Positions 1-8,156 of a stretch of DNA of 64,000 nt are shown here, one piece after another. A program made the translations under genes and the position numbers. This stretch comes from Bin87 sp965116565 (GTDB taxonomy: Bacteria; Chloroflexota; Dehalococcoidia; Lucifugimonadales; UBA3495). How positions within the stretch are numbered: position 1 is the first letter of the stretch; each line of letters starts with the position of its first letter. The notes under the pieces are model-generated. The model was not told the origin of the DNA. It saw nothing but the letters and a program-made list of their open reading frames with translations, and did not search any database. Where the stretch lies: assembly GCA_965116565.1 (NCBI GenBank), contig OZ220699.1, forward strand, positions 2,542,001 to 2,606,000, given 5' to 3'.

Positions 1-1
1 C

Positions 2-547
2 GCGACCCTGGACTATTTCAGCGGCGGTCGCTTCCTGTTTGGGATAGGGACCGGTTGGTTGCGGGAGGAAACGGAGTTGTTTGGTGTCGAGTTCAGCCAA
101 CGAATCGGATACACCCGTGAATCGATCATGGCGATGAAAGAGCTTTGGACCAAGGAAGCTGGGGAGTTTCACGGCAAGCACGTTGACTTCCCACCGATCT
201 ACTCCTCACCCAAACCGGTGCAGAAGCCGCACCCACCGGTGCTCATCGGCGGCAACGCTCCCAATGTAGCGCGCCGCGTCGTGAGCTGGGGCGACGGATG
301 GATGCCCAATCGCATCACGCCCGACCAACTGAATGCCACGCGCGAGGAAATAGTGCGGCTGGCGCAGGAAGCCGGTCGGGACCCGCACACGATTGAAGTG
401 TCCGTGTTCGGGCAGCCGGCAGACCCCGAAATCCTGAAAGCGTACGAGGATGCGGGCGCCACGCGTGCCATGGTGTTCGCGGAAAGCGCCCCGCGCGACG
501 ACGCTCTTCGCCAACTGGACGACTACGCCCGGCGGCTGTTGGCATAA
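2..547 (+). CDS. LLM-class flavin-dependent oxidoreductase, C-terminal part
   Basis: The reading frame is already open at base 2 and runs to a TAA at 545-547, so the window cuts off the N-terminus. The visible ~180 residues begin with the luciferase-like strand/turn FLFGIGTGW followed by LREETELFGV. The segment then has a substrate-loop-like FPPIYSSPKPVQKPHPPVLIGG and a C-terminal barrel portion (GDGWMPNRITPDQL). This is the arrangement of bacterial luciferase-like monooxygenases using FMN or F420, and PPVLIGG followed by GDGWMP is characteristic of the TIGR03619-type group. The substrate cannot be inferred. It is followed after 2 bp by a SnoaL-like gene, so the two are probably co-transcribed. 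A second member of the family lies at 58315-59334. Confidence 0.9.
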   Translation, partial: ATLDYFSGGRFLFGIGTGWLREETELFGVEFSQRIGYTRESIMAMKELWTKEAGEFHGKHVDFPPIYSSPKPVQKPHPPVLIGGNAPNVARRVVSWGDGWMPNRITPDQLNATREEIVRLAQEAGRDPHTIEVSVFGQPADPEILKAYEDAGATRAMVFAESAPRDDALRQLDDYARRLLA

Positions 548-549
548 CC

Positions 550-945
550 ATGCTGTCCGATAACGCAAACCTCCTGTCTCTGCGCGACGCCAACCAACGG
601 TTCTACGACGCTTTCGGGTCGCTGGACCTCGAGCAGATGGATTCGGTCTGGGAGCAATCCGACCGTGCGTTGTGCGTGCATCCCGGCTGGCAGCCGATCG
701 TAGGCTGGCCCGACATCCGTCGGTCCTGGCAGGGAATTTTTAACGGCGCGGCATTGATGCATTTCAATATTCATTATGTGAACATCGCCATAGAAGGCAA
801 TTGCGGATTCGTCACCTGTGTTGAGAGCATAACCAGCGTGGTTGAAGGCCAGGCGCAGGGATTCGGCGTGTTGGCCACCAATATTTTTGTGCGCGATGGC
901 GACAGTTGGCTGTGCCTCGCCCACCACGCGTCGCCGCGCCTCTGA
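550..945 (+). CDS. SnoaL-like / NTF2-fold protein
   Basis: A 131-residue protein beginning 2 bp after the preceding oxidoreductase stop, so translation is likely coupled. The sequence has the NTF2-like cone pattern of the SnoaL_3/DUF4440 group. It starts with an N-terminal helix (LLSLRDANQRFYDAFGSLDLEQMDSVW), followed by a strand with HPGWQPIVGWPDIRRSW, and it ends in FVRDGDSWLCLAHHASPRL, where the His-His pair typically faces the pocket. Members of this fold are small-molecule isomerases, dehydratases or binding proteins. The conserved 'vcvHPGW..i.Gw..I..SW' segment is common in uncharacterised stand-alone members. The exact reaction is unknown. Its placement suggests a role with the LLM oxidoreductase upstream. 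Confidence 0.8.
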   Translation: MLSDNANLLSLRDANQRFYDAFGSLDLEQMDSVWEQSDRALCVHPGWQPIVGWPDIRRSWQGIFNGAALMHFNIHYVNIAIEGNCGFVTCVESITSVVEGQAQGFGVLATNIFVRDGDSWLCLAHHASPRL

Positions 946-1047
946 TTTGACCTCGATCTCTTTTTGGCCACGTCGGGATCGGTGCGTCGGTCCCGATAAA
1001 TCCTCGTATCTGTACCCAAACCCCAGCCGAGTGACTCGGAGGGCAAT

Positions 1048-2298
1048 ATGTCCTATTCTCCAACCGATGCAGGCGAAATATCCGCGACCGACCGGAACTT
1101 GTGGCAGGCGATCGTTTCTGAAGCTGTTGCCCATCTCACCTATACCGCGTACGCACAAAAAGCCCGTGAGGAGGGGTTCCCGGAAGTTGCCGAGGTGTTT
1201 GAGGATGTGGCGCGGGCGGAAACCCAGCACGGTCTCAGCTACCTGAAAGTCGCCGGAGCGGTGGAAGGCACGTCAGCCAACCTCAGCAAAGTGATCGATG
1301 GAGAGACCAGGGAATACACACGCACGTACCCTCGCATGATCAACGATGCGTTGGCGGACAACCGAGCCGAGGCAGTTGCCGCGTTCCGCGACGCTATGGA
1401 GCAGGAAAAGGAACACCAAATCGCCTTTTCGGACGCCCTCTCGCGCCTGCACACCCGGGGCGACAACGCATCGCTGGCCGTCCTCGACGCCCCACGGCAC
1501 CCTTACTCGACGGACCGCTCGGGTCCAATCCCGGCGGGTGCTGAGCAGCCGGTATTACCCTTGGACCTCGAAAATTACATAGACGCCGCCCTCGCGTTGG
1601 ACAAAGAACCGTTCAGGGTTTCCAACCTGGGGCGACTCCGTGAGGTGGTGTTCGGAGCGCAGGACGGGATCATCAGCACAGTTGCTTTGACCACTTCGCT
1701 CGCCATCGCGGTGGGGACCACTGGCACCGTGTTGGTGGCGGGGTTGGCCGCCGCGGCGGCAGGGATGATCAGCATGGCGGCCGGAGCGTACCTGGGCTCC
1801 CGCGCCGAGGAAGACGTTCGTGAGGCGGCGATAGCCGGGCAGGTCAAGGACCTGGCCGAGAAACCTGAGGAGCAGCTCGCCGAGTTGGTGATCCTTTTCC
1901 AGCGGGAAGGCAATACCTATGACGAGGCGGTGAGGCTGGCCAATCAGATGGCCGAGAACGAATCCTTGTGGCTCAGCACGTTGCTGGAAAAGAAGCTGGG
2001 GATTAGCCCGGACCTGGGAGGCAACCCGCTGAAGGACGCGGCGGTTATGTGCGTTTCTTTCGGCGGCTCGGCCATAATTCCAATCATCCCTTTCCTGTTC
2101 CTCAGCGTCGGATGGGCCTCGATTGGCTGGTCGGTAGGTTTGTCACTGACCGCCTTGTTTGGGCTGGGGTTGTTTAAAGGTCGGTTGGTTCAGAAATCCC
2201 CGATCCTGCAGGGTCTGGAAATTCTGGGGATTGGCGCCGCATCCGCGGCTTTGGGTTACCTGCTCGGTGAATGGCTGCCCCGGTTGCTGGGGTTCTAG
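1048..2298 (+). CDS. Rubrerythrin/ferritin-like domain fused to VIT1/CCC1 iron transporter (MbfA-like)
   Basis: 416 residues preceded by a CGGAGGGC Shine-Dalgarno sequence just before ATG 1048. Residues ~10-145 form a four-helix ferritin-like domain with Glu/His pairs placed as in rubrerythrin (SEAVAHLTY, ARAETQHG, EQEKEHQIAF). Residues ~190-416 are a VIT1/CCC1 domain with LREVVFGAQDGIISTVALTTSLA at its start, an Ala/Gly-rich second helix, an acidic cytosolic segment (SRAEEDVREAAIAGQ...EKPEEQLAELVILF) and three C-terminal membrane helices. This order matches the membrane-bound ferritin MbfA of rhizobia, a Fe2+ exporter whose ferritin domain is needed for activity. By family knowledge it probably oxidises or senses Fe2+ and exports it under iron or peroxide stress. 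No Fur-type box was recognised upstream. Confidence 0.88.
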   Translation: MSYSPTDAGEISATDRNLWQAIVSEAVAHLTYTAYAQKAREEGFPEVAEVFEDVARAETQHGLSYLKVAGAVEGTSANLSKVIDGETREYTRTYPRMINDALADNRAEAVAAFRDAMEQEKEHQIAFSDALSRLHTRGDNASLAVLDAPRHPYSTDRSGPIPAGAEQPVLPLDLENYIDAALALDKEPFRVSNLGRLREVVFGAQDGIISTVALTTSLAIAVGTTGTVLVAGLAAAAAGMISMAAGAYLGSRAEEDVREAAIAGQVKDLAEKPEEQLAELVILFQREGNTYDEAVRLANQMAENESLWLSTLLEKKLGISPDLGGNPLKDAAVMCVSFGGSAIIPIIPFLFLSVGWASIGWSVGLSLTALFGLGLFKGRLVQKSPILQGLEILGIGAASAALGYLLGEWLPRLLGF

Positions 2299-2332
2299 CC
2301 ATCTCGGAGGAGTGGCAATTGTAGCAGTGCGA

Positions 2333-2361
2333 ACAAAAAATGGGCGGATTAAATCCGCCCC
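2333..2361 (-). terminator. Intrinsic terminator of the hydrolase/lipid gene run
   Basis: A stem GGGCGGATT/AATCCGCCC at 2342-2360 is followed, on the minus strand, by six T (2335-2340). It lies 25 bp beyond the stop of the alpha/beta hydrolase and between convergent genes. Confidence 0.8.
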
Positions 2362-2385
2362 GCTGCGTTCAAGTTTGACGCTCCG

Positions 2386-3288
2386 CTAATCGAACCGGGC
2401 TAGCAGTCCCTTGACGGCGGCCAGAAAATCCGGTGGATTGTCGCCTTGCACCAGGTGTCCGGCGTTCGCGACCGTCACGGCGGTGCAATCGTGATGCTCT
2501 GCGGCCATGCGGCGCATGGTCTCGTCAGCGAATATGTCGCTGCGATCCCCCCGAACGACCAGGGCCGGGCAATCGATCCTGCGCCATCCTTCCCAGAGTT
2601 GGTCGGATGTCCACGCGGGCGCGCGGAATCCCTGCCTACGGATCACTTTGTCGTATTTCCAAGTCCACTTGCCATCGTCGCGCTGGCGGATGCTGTACTT
2701 CAACGCGCCCAGAGTCTGTTCCCGGGAGCGGCCGGTATATTCCATGACCCGCTGGGCGAACTCTTCCAGCGTATCGAGTTCGTCGGGCAGTTCCCGGAAC
2801 CGCTGAATTCTGTTGGAACCGCGGCGTTGAGTTTCGGGCCCGGTATCCACAATGGTCAACGACTTGAGCACGCCGGGGTGGGTGGATGCCCACGCTAGAC
2901 TGTTGCGTCCTCCCATCGAGTGGCCGATGAGGTGGAAATCCGTGAGGGCGAGCGCGGAGACCAGGCTCTGTACGTCCCCCACGTAGGCGTTGGTGGAGTA
3001 ATCCTCGTCAGGCGCCCAGTCGCTGTCGCCATGCCCGCGTTGATCCACCGCGATGACGCGATAATCCACTGACAGAGGCAGGCTGATGAAATCCCAGCTA
3101 TGTGCCTGCTGCTGAATTCCATGGAGCATGAGGATGACGGGACTGCCCGGATTGCCCCATTCCAGATAATGGAGGTTCAATCCGTTCACCTTGACGTGTT
3201 TGTCGGTGGGTTCGTTCTCCACCGTGAACGGGACTCCCATCCGCCTCGCCGCGTCATGCAGCGACAATCCCATGGAATGTGACGCCAT
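2386..3288 (-). CDS. Alpha/beta hydrolase
   Basis: About 300 residues. The ATG at 3288 was chosen over upstream in-frame starts because AGGAGGT sits 8 nt before it and the upstream alternative overlaps the next gene. The alpha/beta hydrolase signature is complete. It comprises the oxyanion strand LMLHGIQQQAHSWD, the nucleophile elbow GHSMGG, the acid region VVRGDRSDIF and the terminal His in VANAGHLVQGD. The lid region is rich in Arg/Glu (FAQRVMEYTGRSREQTLGALK). Related proteins include epoxide hydrolases, haloperoxidase-like esterases and meta-cleavage hydrolases. The substrate cannot be chosen from sequence. It is the last gene of a minus-strand run beginning at ino1 and ends in a clear terminator. 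Confidence 0.88.
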   Translation of the reverse strand: MASHSMGLSLHDAARRMGVPFTVENEPTDKHVKVNGLNLHYLEWGNPGSPVILMLHGIQQQAHSWDFISLPLSVDYRVIAVDQRGHGDSDWAPDEDYSTNAYVGDVQSLVSALALTDFHLIGHSMGGRNSLAWASTHPGVLKSLTIVDTGPETQRRGSNRIQRFRELPDELDTLEEFAQRVMEYTGRSREQTLGALKYSIRQRDDGKWTWKYDKVIRRQGFRAPAWTSDQLWEGWRRIDCPALVVRGDRSDIFADETMRRMAAEHHDCTAVTVANAGHLVQGDNPPDFLAAVKGLLARFD

Positions 3289-3347
3289 TCTGGCTACCTC
3301 CTGATCGGGCCTGCGCGTCATCTTATCACCAAGATGGGCAGAAACGG

Positions 3348-3974
3348 TTATTCTTCCTCGAGTAGGGCGCGAATCGTAAACATGCGCTGGAACAAGGTAA
3401 AGCACGACACCGCTGCGATGACCCACAGTACCCATACCATCACCGGGACGGGGGACAGGCCCTCTATAATCAATCCGGCGCCCAGGATGATAACCCGTTC
3501 AGTGCGTGTCATGATCCCCGACCGGGTGAACGCGCCGAGACCCTCGCCCCGAGCCCGCAGGTAGGAAACGCCCTGAGAGAACACCAAACCAAGCAGGACA
3601 GACAACATGCTCAGTATAAGTTGGCCGGGCGAAAGGCCCGCCAGCAGATAGTAAACGCCGAGCCCCACAAACAGAGCGGCCTCGCCCAGTCGGTCGAACA
3701 CGGAATCGAGGAGCGCGCCAAAGGGAGACGCTTTTCCTGTGAGCCTGGCCAGCGCGCCGTCAAACAAATCGAGTATGCCGCCCGCCAGGAAGACGATTCC
3801 GCCGTAAAGGGGCCATCCCAGGGCGACCAGCACCGCACCGGCGACGCAAACCGAAAAGCCGAGCAGGGTAATGGCGTTAGGGGTCAACCCTATGGCGTTG
3901 AATGCATGGGCGCCCGGTACCTCTATGTATCTCAGGATTGCGCCCCGCAGTTCCTCTCTACCCGGTAACGCCAC
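3348..3974 (-). CDS. CDP-alcohol phosphatidyltransferase, probable phosphatidylinositol-phosphate synthase
   Basis: 208 residues from GTG 3974, which has a strong GAGGAGGT 8 nt upstream lying inside the end of the glycosyltransferase gene (17-bp overlap). The CDP-alcohol phosphotransferase motif is intact as DLFDGALARLTGKASPFGAL followed by LDSVFDR, that is DG-x2-AR-x8-G-x3-D-x3-D with the four metal-binding Asp. Five or six hydrophobic segments follow. These enzymes transfer a phosphatidyl group from CDP-diacylglycerol to an alcohol in the membrane. In actinobacteria the homologue next to a PimA-type glycosyltransferase makes phosphatidylinositol phosphate. With ino1 two genes upstream, inositol 1-phosphate is the likely acceptor here. 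Phosphatidylglycerol phosphate or another alcohol is the alternative. Confidence 0.85.
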   Translation of the reverse strand: MALPGREELRGAILRYIEVPGAHAFNAIGLTPNAITLLGFSVCVAGAVLVALGWPLYGGIVFLAGGILDLFDGALARLTGKASPFGALLDSVFDRLGEAALFVGLGVYYLLAGLSPGQLILSMLSVLLGLVFSQGVSYLRARGEGLGAFTRSGIMTRTERVIILGAGLIIEGLSPVPVMVWVLWVIAAVSCFTLFQRMFTIRALLEEE

Positions 3975-5112
3975 AGCCGATGACCTCCTCAATGCACTGC
4001 TCGTAGTATTCCTCGACCTCGGATGCCACACGCTCCCATCGGTATTGCTGCGCGGTGCGGCGGCCGGCGTGGACGAGTCGTTCCGACAATGTTTGGTCTT
4101 TCAGAATTTGCAGAACGGCATTGGCGATCCCGTCGGAATCCCTCGCGGGCGCCAAAAGTCCGTTGACGTTTTGAGAAACAACGTTCCGGTAGCCGTCAAT
4201 GTCCGAGGCCACCACGGGAGCGCCGGCGGCCATCGCTTCCAAAAGCACGATTCCGAAACTCTCGCCGCCGGTCGCCGGGCTGCAAAAAACATCCGCGCTG
4301 GCGTAGTACCGGGGCAAGTCCGCGCCGGAGACGGAGCCGGGCACGAGCACAGAGTTTGGATCATCAGCCGTCGCCGCTTCTAGCAGGGCCGAACATTCCC
4401 GGTCGGGCTCTCCGGGTCCGACGACGATCAACCGGGGGTTATCGAGCTTTGATTGTAGGGACAGGAAAGCTTCGAGAAGGTAGCGCAGCCCTTTGCGTTC
4501 GTCCTTGCGACCGACGAACAGAATGTTGGACCTGCTATCCAGCAAGTGGGGGAAGGGATCCGCGTCGGCGAACCGTTGATAATCTATGCCGTTGGGTATC
4601 ACGCGGTAACGGTAGCCGGGGAAATGCGGCGACACGAAATCACGCGCGGCCGGAGACACCGCGATGCGACCATGAAGACGACGCTGCCAACGACCGACTG
4701 CCCGTCGAGTCATGCGATACAGGTGGGCGCGATGCGAATACGCGTGAAACGTTCCCACGTTGACTGCCCGTGAGTGCTGCAGGACCATCAACGGCAATAA
4801 CGGGGCCAGTGGTTCATGGAGATGCACCACGTCGAATCGCTCACGTTGCATCAGGGCTCTCACCCGCAGGTAGAGCCACCAATCCAGCGTGACGCGCGCC
4901 TTGGACCCGCCGGCTGACAGGGGTACGGACCGGCCCATGGGGATGAACCGCTGGTCGGATTGTTGGGAAGCGCATGATTTGGCCGCGGAATGTGGCGCGA
5001 TCACCGAGACCTCGTGGCCTCGACTCTGCAACTCTCGGGACAACTGGGTCACGTGGGAGTTGACGCCGCCCGGCCAGGCCAGGTCGTAGGGAGACACCAT
5101 GGCAATCTTCAT
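3958..5112 (-). CDS. GT4-family glycosyltransferase, PimA-like
   Basis: 384 residues, usual GT-B length. The N-terminal half starts MKIAMVSPYDLAWPGGVNSHV, the glycine-rich loop that binds donor phosphates in PimA-type enzymes. The C-terminal half has the strand FVGRKDERKGLRYLLEAF and the donor-binding E-x7-E element (GGESFGIVLLEAMAAGAPVVASDIDGYR). In mycobacteria PimA transfers mannose from GDP-mannose to phosphatidylinositol. Linkage here to inositol 1-phosphate synthase (33 bp upstream) and a CDP-alcohol phosphatidyltransferase (overlapping downstream) supports an inositol-lipid glycosyltransferase, though the sugar is not determined. The role is inferred from neighbourhood; the fold assignment is secure. 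Confidence 0.88.
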   Translation of the reverse strand: MKIAMVSPYDLAWPGGVNSHVTQLSRELQSRGHEVSVIAPHSAAKSCASQQSDQRFIPMGRSVPLSAGGSKARVTLDWWLYLRVRALMQRERFDVVHLHEPLAPLLPLMVLQHSRAVNVGTFHAYSHRAHLYRMTRRAVGRWQRRLHGRIAVSPAARDFVSPHFPGYRYRVIPNGIDYQRFADADPFPHLLDSRSNILFVGRKDERKGLRYLLEAFLSLQSKLDNPRLIVVGPGEPDRECSALLEAATADDPNSVLVPGSVSGADLPRYYASADVFCSPATGGESFGIVLLEAMAAGAPVVASDIDGYRNVVSQNVNGLLAPARDSDGIANAVLQILKDQTLSERLVHAGRRTAQQYRWERVASEVEEYYEQCIEEVIGCGVTG

Positions 5113-5145
5113 GGCCAGGCCTGCCTCCCATGGGAATCGCTTTCG

Positions 5146-6249
5146 CTAATTCAGGACCGAGACCTGCGCGGAGTTTACGCTGGGGTCGGCGATAAACGCT
5201 TCCACCATTCCATGAGCTTCGGCGTCGGTGAACTGGATCGGCGGGCTTTTCATGAAATACGCCGACGGCGCGAAGACCGCCCCGCTTTGCCCGTTATCCA
5301 TGGCCAACTTGGCGCATCGAATCGCATCGACCACCACGCCGGCAGAGTTGGGGCTGTCCCAGACCTCCAGCTTGACTTCCATTTTGACCGGAGCGCCGCC
5401 GAACACCTTGCCGTCGATGTGGATGTAGCACCACTTCCGGTCCTGGAGCCAGGGCACGTGGTCGCTGGGGCCGATGTGCACGGCGCCGGCTTCGGGTTCC
5501 TCGTCCATCTGGCTGGTAACGGAACCGGTCTTTGAGATTTTCTTGGAGACCAGGCGATCACGTTCCAGCATGTTGAGGAAGTCGGTGTTGCCACCGAAGT
5601 TCAATTGGTAGGTGTTGTCGATTTCAGCGCCGCGGTTCTCCATCAGGCGGGTCAACACGCGGTGAACGATAGTTGCCCCCACCTGGGACTTGATGTCGTC
5701 TCCGATGATCGGTACCCCACGCTCTTCAAAACGCCCCCGCCAATAATCCTCGCGGGCGATGAACACGGGGATGCAGTTGATCATGGCGCAGCGCGCGTCC
5801 AGGATCTGCTCCACGTACCACTTGGTGGCCATTTCGCTGCCCACCGGCAGGTAGTTGATAACCACGTCCACCTCGCGCTCCTTGAGGATGCCTGAGATGT
5901 CCGCGGTGCTGTGGGGAGATTTCACAACCACGTCGGAGAGATAGCGGCCGATGCCGTCGTGGGTCATGCCCCGTTCCACGGGTACGCCCAGGTAGGGGAC
6001 ATCGGCGAATTTGATAGTATTGTTGGGCTCAGTGAATATGGCTTGGGACAGATCTTTGCCAACCTTGTTGCGATCGACGTCGAAAGCGGCGACGACCTCG
6101 ATGTCTTCGATGCGGTAATCCCCGATCCGGTTGTGCATGACGCCCGGTATCGGCTGGTCGTCCGGAACCTCTACGTACTTGTGAATACCCTGTACCAATG
6201 ATGAGGCGCAGTTACCCACACCGATGATGGCAACATTAATCTTGCCCAA
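5146..6249 (-). CDS. ino1: Inositol-3-phosphate synthase (Ino1)
   Basis: 367 residues, the compact length of prokaryotic Ino1. The start is a TTG at 6249 with GTAAGGAGA six nt upstream. The N-terminus is the Rossmann nucleotide-binding strand VAIIGVGNCASSLVQGIHKY. Later conserved blocks include VINYLPVGSEMATKWYVEQIL, the phosphate/Lys region GDDIKSQVGATIVHRVL and NTDFLNMLERDRLVSKKISKT. It converts glucose 6-phosphate to 1L-myo-inositol 1-phosphate using NAD+ as a recycled cofactor, in the cytosol. The sequence resembles the actinobacterial/archaeal branch. It heads an operon with a PimA-like glycosyltransferase and a CDP-alcohol phosphatidyltransferase, so it probably feeds inositol lipids rather than only soluble osmolytes. 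Confidence 0.95.
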   Translation of the reverse strand: MGKINVAIIGVGNCASSLVQGIHKYVEVPDDQPIPGVMHNRIGDYRIEDIEVVAAFDVDRNKVGKDLSQAIFTEPNNTIKFADVPYLGVPVERGMTHDGIGRYLSDVVVKSPHSTADISGILKEREVDVVINYLPVGSEMATKWYVEQILDARCAMINCIPVFIAREDYWRGRFEERGVPIIGDDIKSQVGATIVHRVLTRLMENRGAEIDNTYQLNFGGNTDFLNMLERDRLVSKKISKTGSVTSQMDEEPEAGAVHIGPSDHVPWLQDRKWCYIHIDGKVFGGAPVKMEVKLEVWDSPNSAGVVVDAIRCAKLAMDNGQSGAVFAPSAYFMKSPPIQFTDAEAHGMVEAFIADPSVNSAQVSVLN

Positions 6250-6339
6250 TTGAGATCTCCTTACGTCCTACCGCCGGTCAATCGGCGTCGAATTGCGCGT
6301 TCGTTCCGAATGTCGTCGGCTCAAATAGTCTGCCAGACA

Positions 6340-6348
6340 GTCTAACAT
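6340..6348 (-). promoter_or_regulatory. Candidate extended -10 of ino1
   Basis: Reading the minus strand, TGTTAGACT (TGN plus TAGACT) lies about 90 nt before the ino1 start. The same TGNTAGACT word occurs upstream of the RNase P RNA gene and of the DUF3352 gene. No convincing -35 accompanies it, as is usual for extended -10 promoters. The call rests on pattern only. Confidence 0.35.
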
Positions 6349-6402
6349 ACCCACTACGAAGGCCGTGTTAAGAGGGTGGATGGGACGCCTCCGCAAAGGG
6401 CG

Positions 6403-7083
6403 CTAGTCGTCCGAGAAGAACCGGAAGATCGCCGTTTCGTCGTCGTGCCTGAACCTGCCGCCCCGGAAACGTATGTCACGCCCTTGTTCAATGTGTTGGT
6501 TCACCAGCGTTTTGACTCGTTCGGAAGCATCATCGGCGTTGGATGCTCCGCGAACGATCTCCATCAACTCGTCGCCCAGCAGGTTATCGCTCACGCCGTC
6601 GGTGCAGCAGATCAGTCGATCGGATGAGGACAGATCCAGCGCTATCTGAAATACCGACAACGTTGCTTCCGCCCCTACGGCTTTGGAAACCCCCAACCTT
6701 ATCAGGCCACCCATTCTCCCGCTGTATTGTTCATAGCCGTCTGGTCGGATGATGTATATGGGGCTGTCGCCCACCGACACGATATGCAACTTTCCGTCGA
6801 GATACAGCGCGGCGGAGGCTGTGGTCAGAAGGAACCGTCCGCCGCCCACCTGGTGGAAATCGGAGTTCTGCTCATTCAGGACTGCAACGATATCGTCTGG
6901 GCCGGAGATGTCGATACGATTCAGGGCGTCGGCGACCGAGCCACTGGCTTCGTCGCCCCCGTGTCCCGTCACACCGTCCAGAACCACGTCCAGAAAGTTG
7001 CCGTTGCCGAGATCCCGGGTAAGGTAGCTATCCTCGCCGTGCGCGGCATTGTCGTGCAAAATCGCCAAAGAACTGGTCTGCAT
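6403..7083 (-). CDS. PP2C-family protein phosphatase
   Basis: 226 residues. Metal-binding PP2C motifs are visible in order: an N-terminal DNAAHGEDSY replacing the usual N-x-D block, LDGVTGHGGDEAS (DG at residues 36-37 and a further Asp at 44), TASAALYLDGKLHIVSVGDS (GDS at ~105), LICCTDGVSDNL (DG at 162) and a C-terminal DDETAIFRF in place of DNIT. The canonical RxxNED box is degenerate but the metal acids are kept, so activity is plausible. It lies 35 bp downstream of a kinase-like gene on the same strand, giving a kinase/phosphatase pair that may act on the same substrate. It is short for the family and has no membrane or sensor domain. Confidence 0.85.
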   Translation of the reverse strand: MQTSSLAILHDNAAHGEDSYLTRDLGNGNFLDVVLDGVTGHGGDEASGSVADALNRIDISGPDDIVAVLNEQNSDFHQVGGGRFLLTTASAALYLDGKLHIVSVGDSPIYIIRPDGYEQYSGRMGGLIRLGVSKAVGAEATLSVFQIALDLSSSDRLICCTDGVSDNLLGDELMEIVRGASNADDASERVKTLVNQHIEQGRDIRFRGGRFRHDDETAIFRFFSDD

Positions 7084-7118
7084 AACGCTATATTCCTCTC
7101 CGCCTCAGAGACTGATGA

Positions 7119-8141
7119 TCATTGAGCAGACAACCCGTTGAGTTCGGTGTCTGCATCAAACATATAACGAGTCCAATGCGGTTCGCTCAGTCGGTGCAGG
7201 GCCGTGTTCCACGCGCCTGCCGCTTCGTCCCGACCGGGAAAACTCTCGTCACGAATGGTAGTTTCAGACAGACAATACTGCAAGTCCCGGCCGAATTCGG
7301 CGACCGAACCATACCCGCCGGATTTGATCTTGCGCAGGCATTCATTAACCCCATCGCGCAGGTTGGCGTGGGTCGTTGCAAACGCCCTGCCCAGGTCGTC
7401 GCACTCCTGATCTATGGAGACAACAGGCCGCTGATTATAGGGATCGAAATAGCCGGCAGGATCGCCGGGGGGTGGGTCGGGCGAAACGTAGAACTTCAGC
7501 ATTTCGAGGTAGAAATCGTGGACGTCCTGCGGGCCCCTGTTCGATTGCGCGCTTTCGATCCCGTGACCCACGAGCGCGCTGGCGTCGATCAGAGAGATGC
7601 GCCCCGAACCCGGTGAGTAGAAAACGTTGTGGGGCCCCAGATCCAGGAGTGCATAACCTGCTGCCTCGTACGCCTCCTGGGCGGCCAGCAGTTGGGTCTG
7701 GACGGGCCAGGGTCCCGCACCCGCCGGCAGGGCCAGGGGATGCAACGCGAACAGGTTCTGGCCCAGCCCGATGGGTACCCTGAGGATGCGGCTACGGGGA
7801 TCGCCCACCAAAGGAATGCCCTGAGCGCGTTCCTCGATACGAACACGATATGGCTGCCCGACATCATCGCCGAAATACTCGTCATGGATCGCGGCTTCGG
7901 TTATTCCGACTACACGAGGCACGAGTGGACAACCCTGACCTGCCCTCTCGTAGGCTTCCAGGGTGCGAGTGGTCCGCTCCTCTATTGGTCCATGCATCTG
8001 TCGACGCGCCGCCTGGGGCGAAGGCCGTTTCAGAACTACTTGCTGACCGGTTTCCCGGTCCACGGCGCTGCGAACGTCATAGTCGGCGCCGCTGCCCAAC
8101 GCGCCGTTGAGTTCAAACCTGTCCAAGGTCAGTGTGTCCAC
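7119..8141 (-). CDS. Atypical protein-kinase-like protein
   Basis: 340 residues from a GTG at 8141, 15 bp after the prmA stop. A kinase N-lobe is recognisable: the glycine loop GALGSGADYDV (residues 13-23) and an ATP-Lys in VVLKRP (Lys38). The catalytic loop reads LLDLGPHNVFY (Asp167, Asn172), so HRD has become LLD. The DFG segment reads LIDAS (Asp186), so Phe-Gly are lost while the metal Asp stays. The essential Lys, Asp, Asn and Asp are therefore all present. About 60 residues between the N-lobe and the catalytic loop match no standard kinase insert I recognise. Paired with the PP2C gene immediately downstream. It could be an active but divergent Ser/Thr kinase or a small-molecule kinase. 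Confidence 0.7.
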   Translation of the reverse strand: MDTLTLDRFELNGALGSGADYDVRSAVDRETGQQVVLKRPSPQAARRQMHGPIEERTTRTLEAYERAGQGCPLVPRVVGITEAAIHDEYFGDDVGQPYRVRIEERAQGIPLVGDPRSRILRVPIGLGQNLFALHPLALPAGAGPWPVQTQLLAAQEAYEAAGYALLDLGPHNVFYSPGSGRISLIDASALVGHGIESAQSNRGPQDVHDFYLEMLKFYVSPDPPPGDPAGYFDPYNQRPVVSIDQECDDLGRAFATTHANLRDGVNECLRKIKSGGYGSVAEFGRDLQYCLSETTIRDESFPGRDEAAGAWNTALHRLSEPHWTRYMFDADTELNGLSAQ

Positions 8142-8156
8142 GCTGAAAAATCCAAA

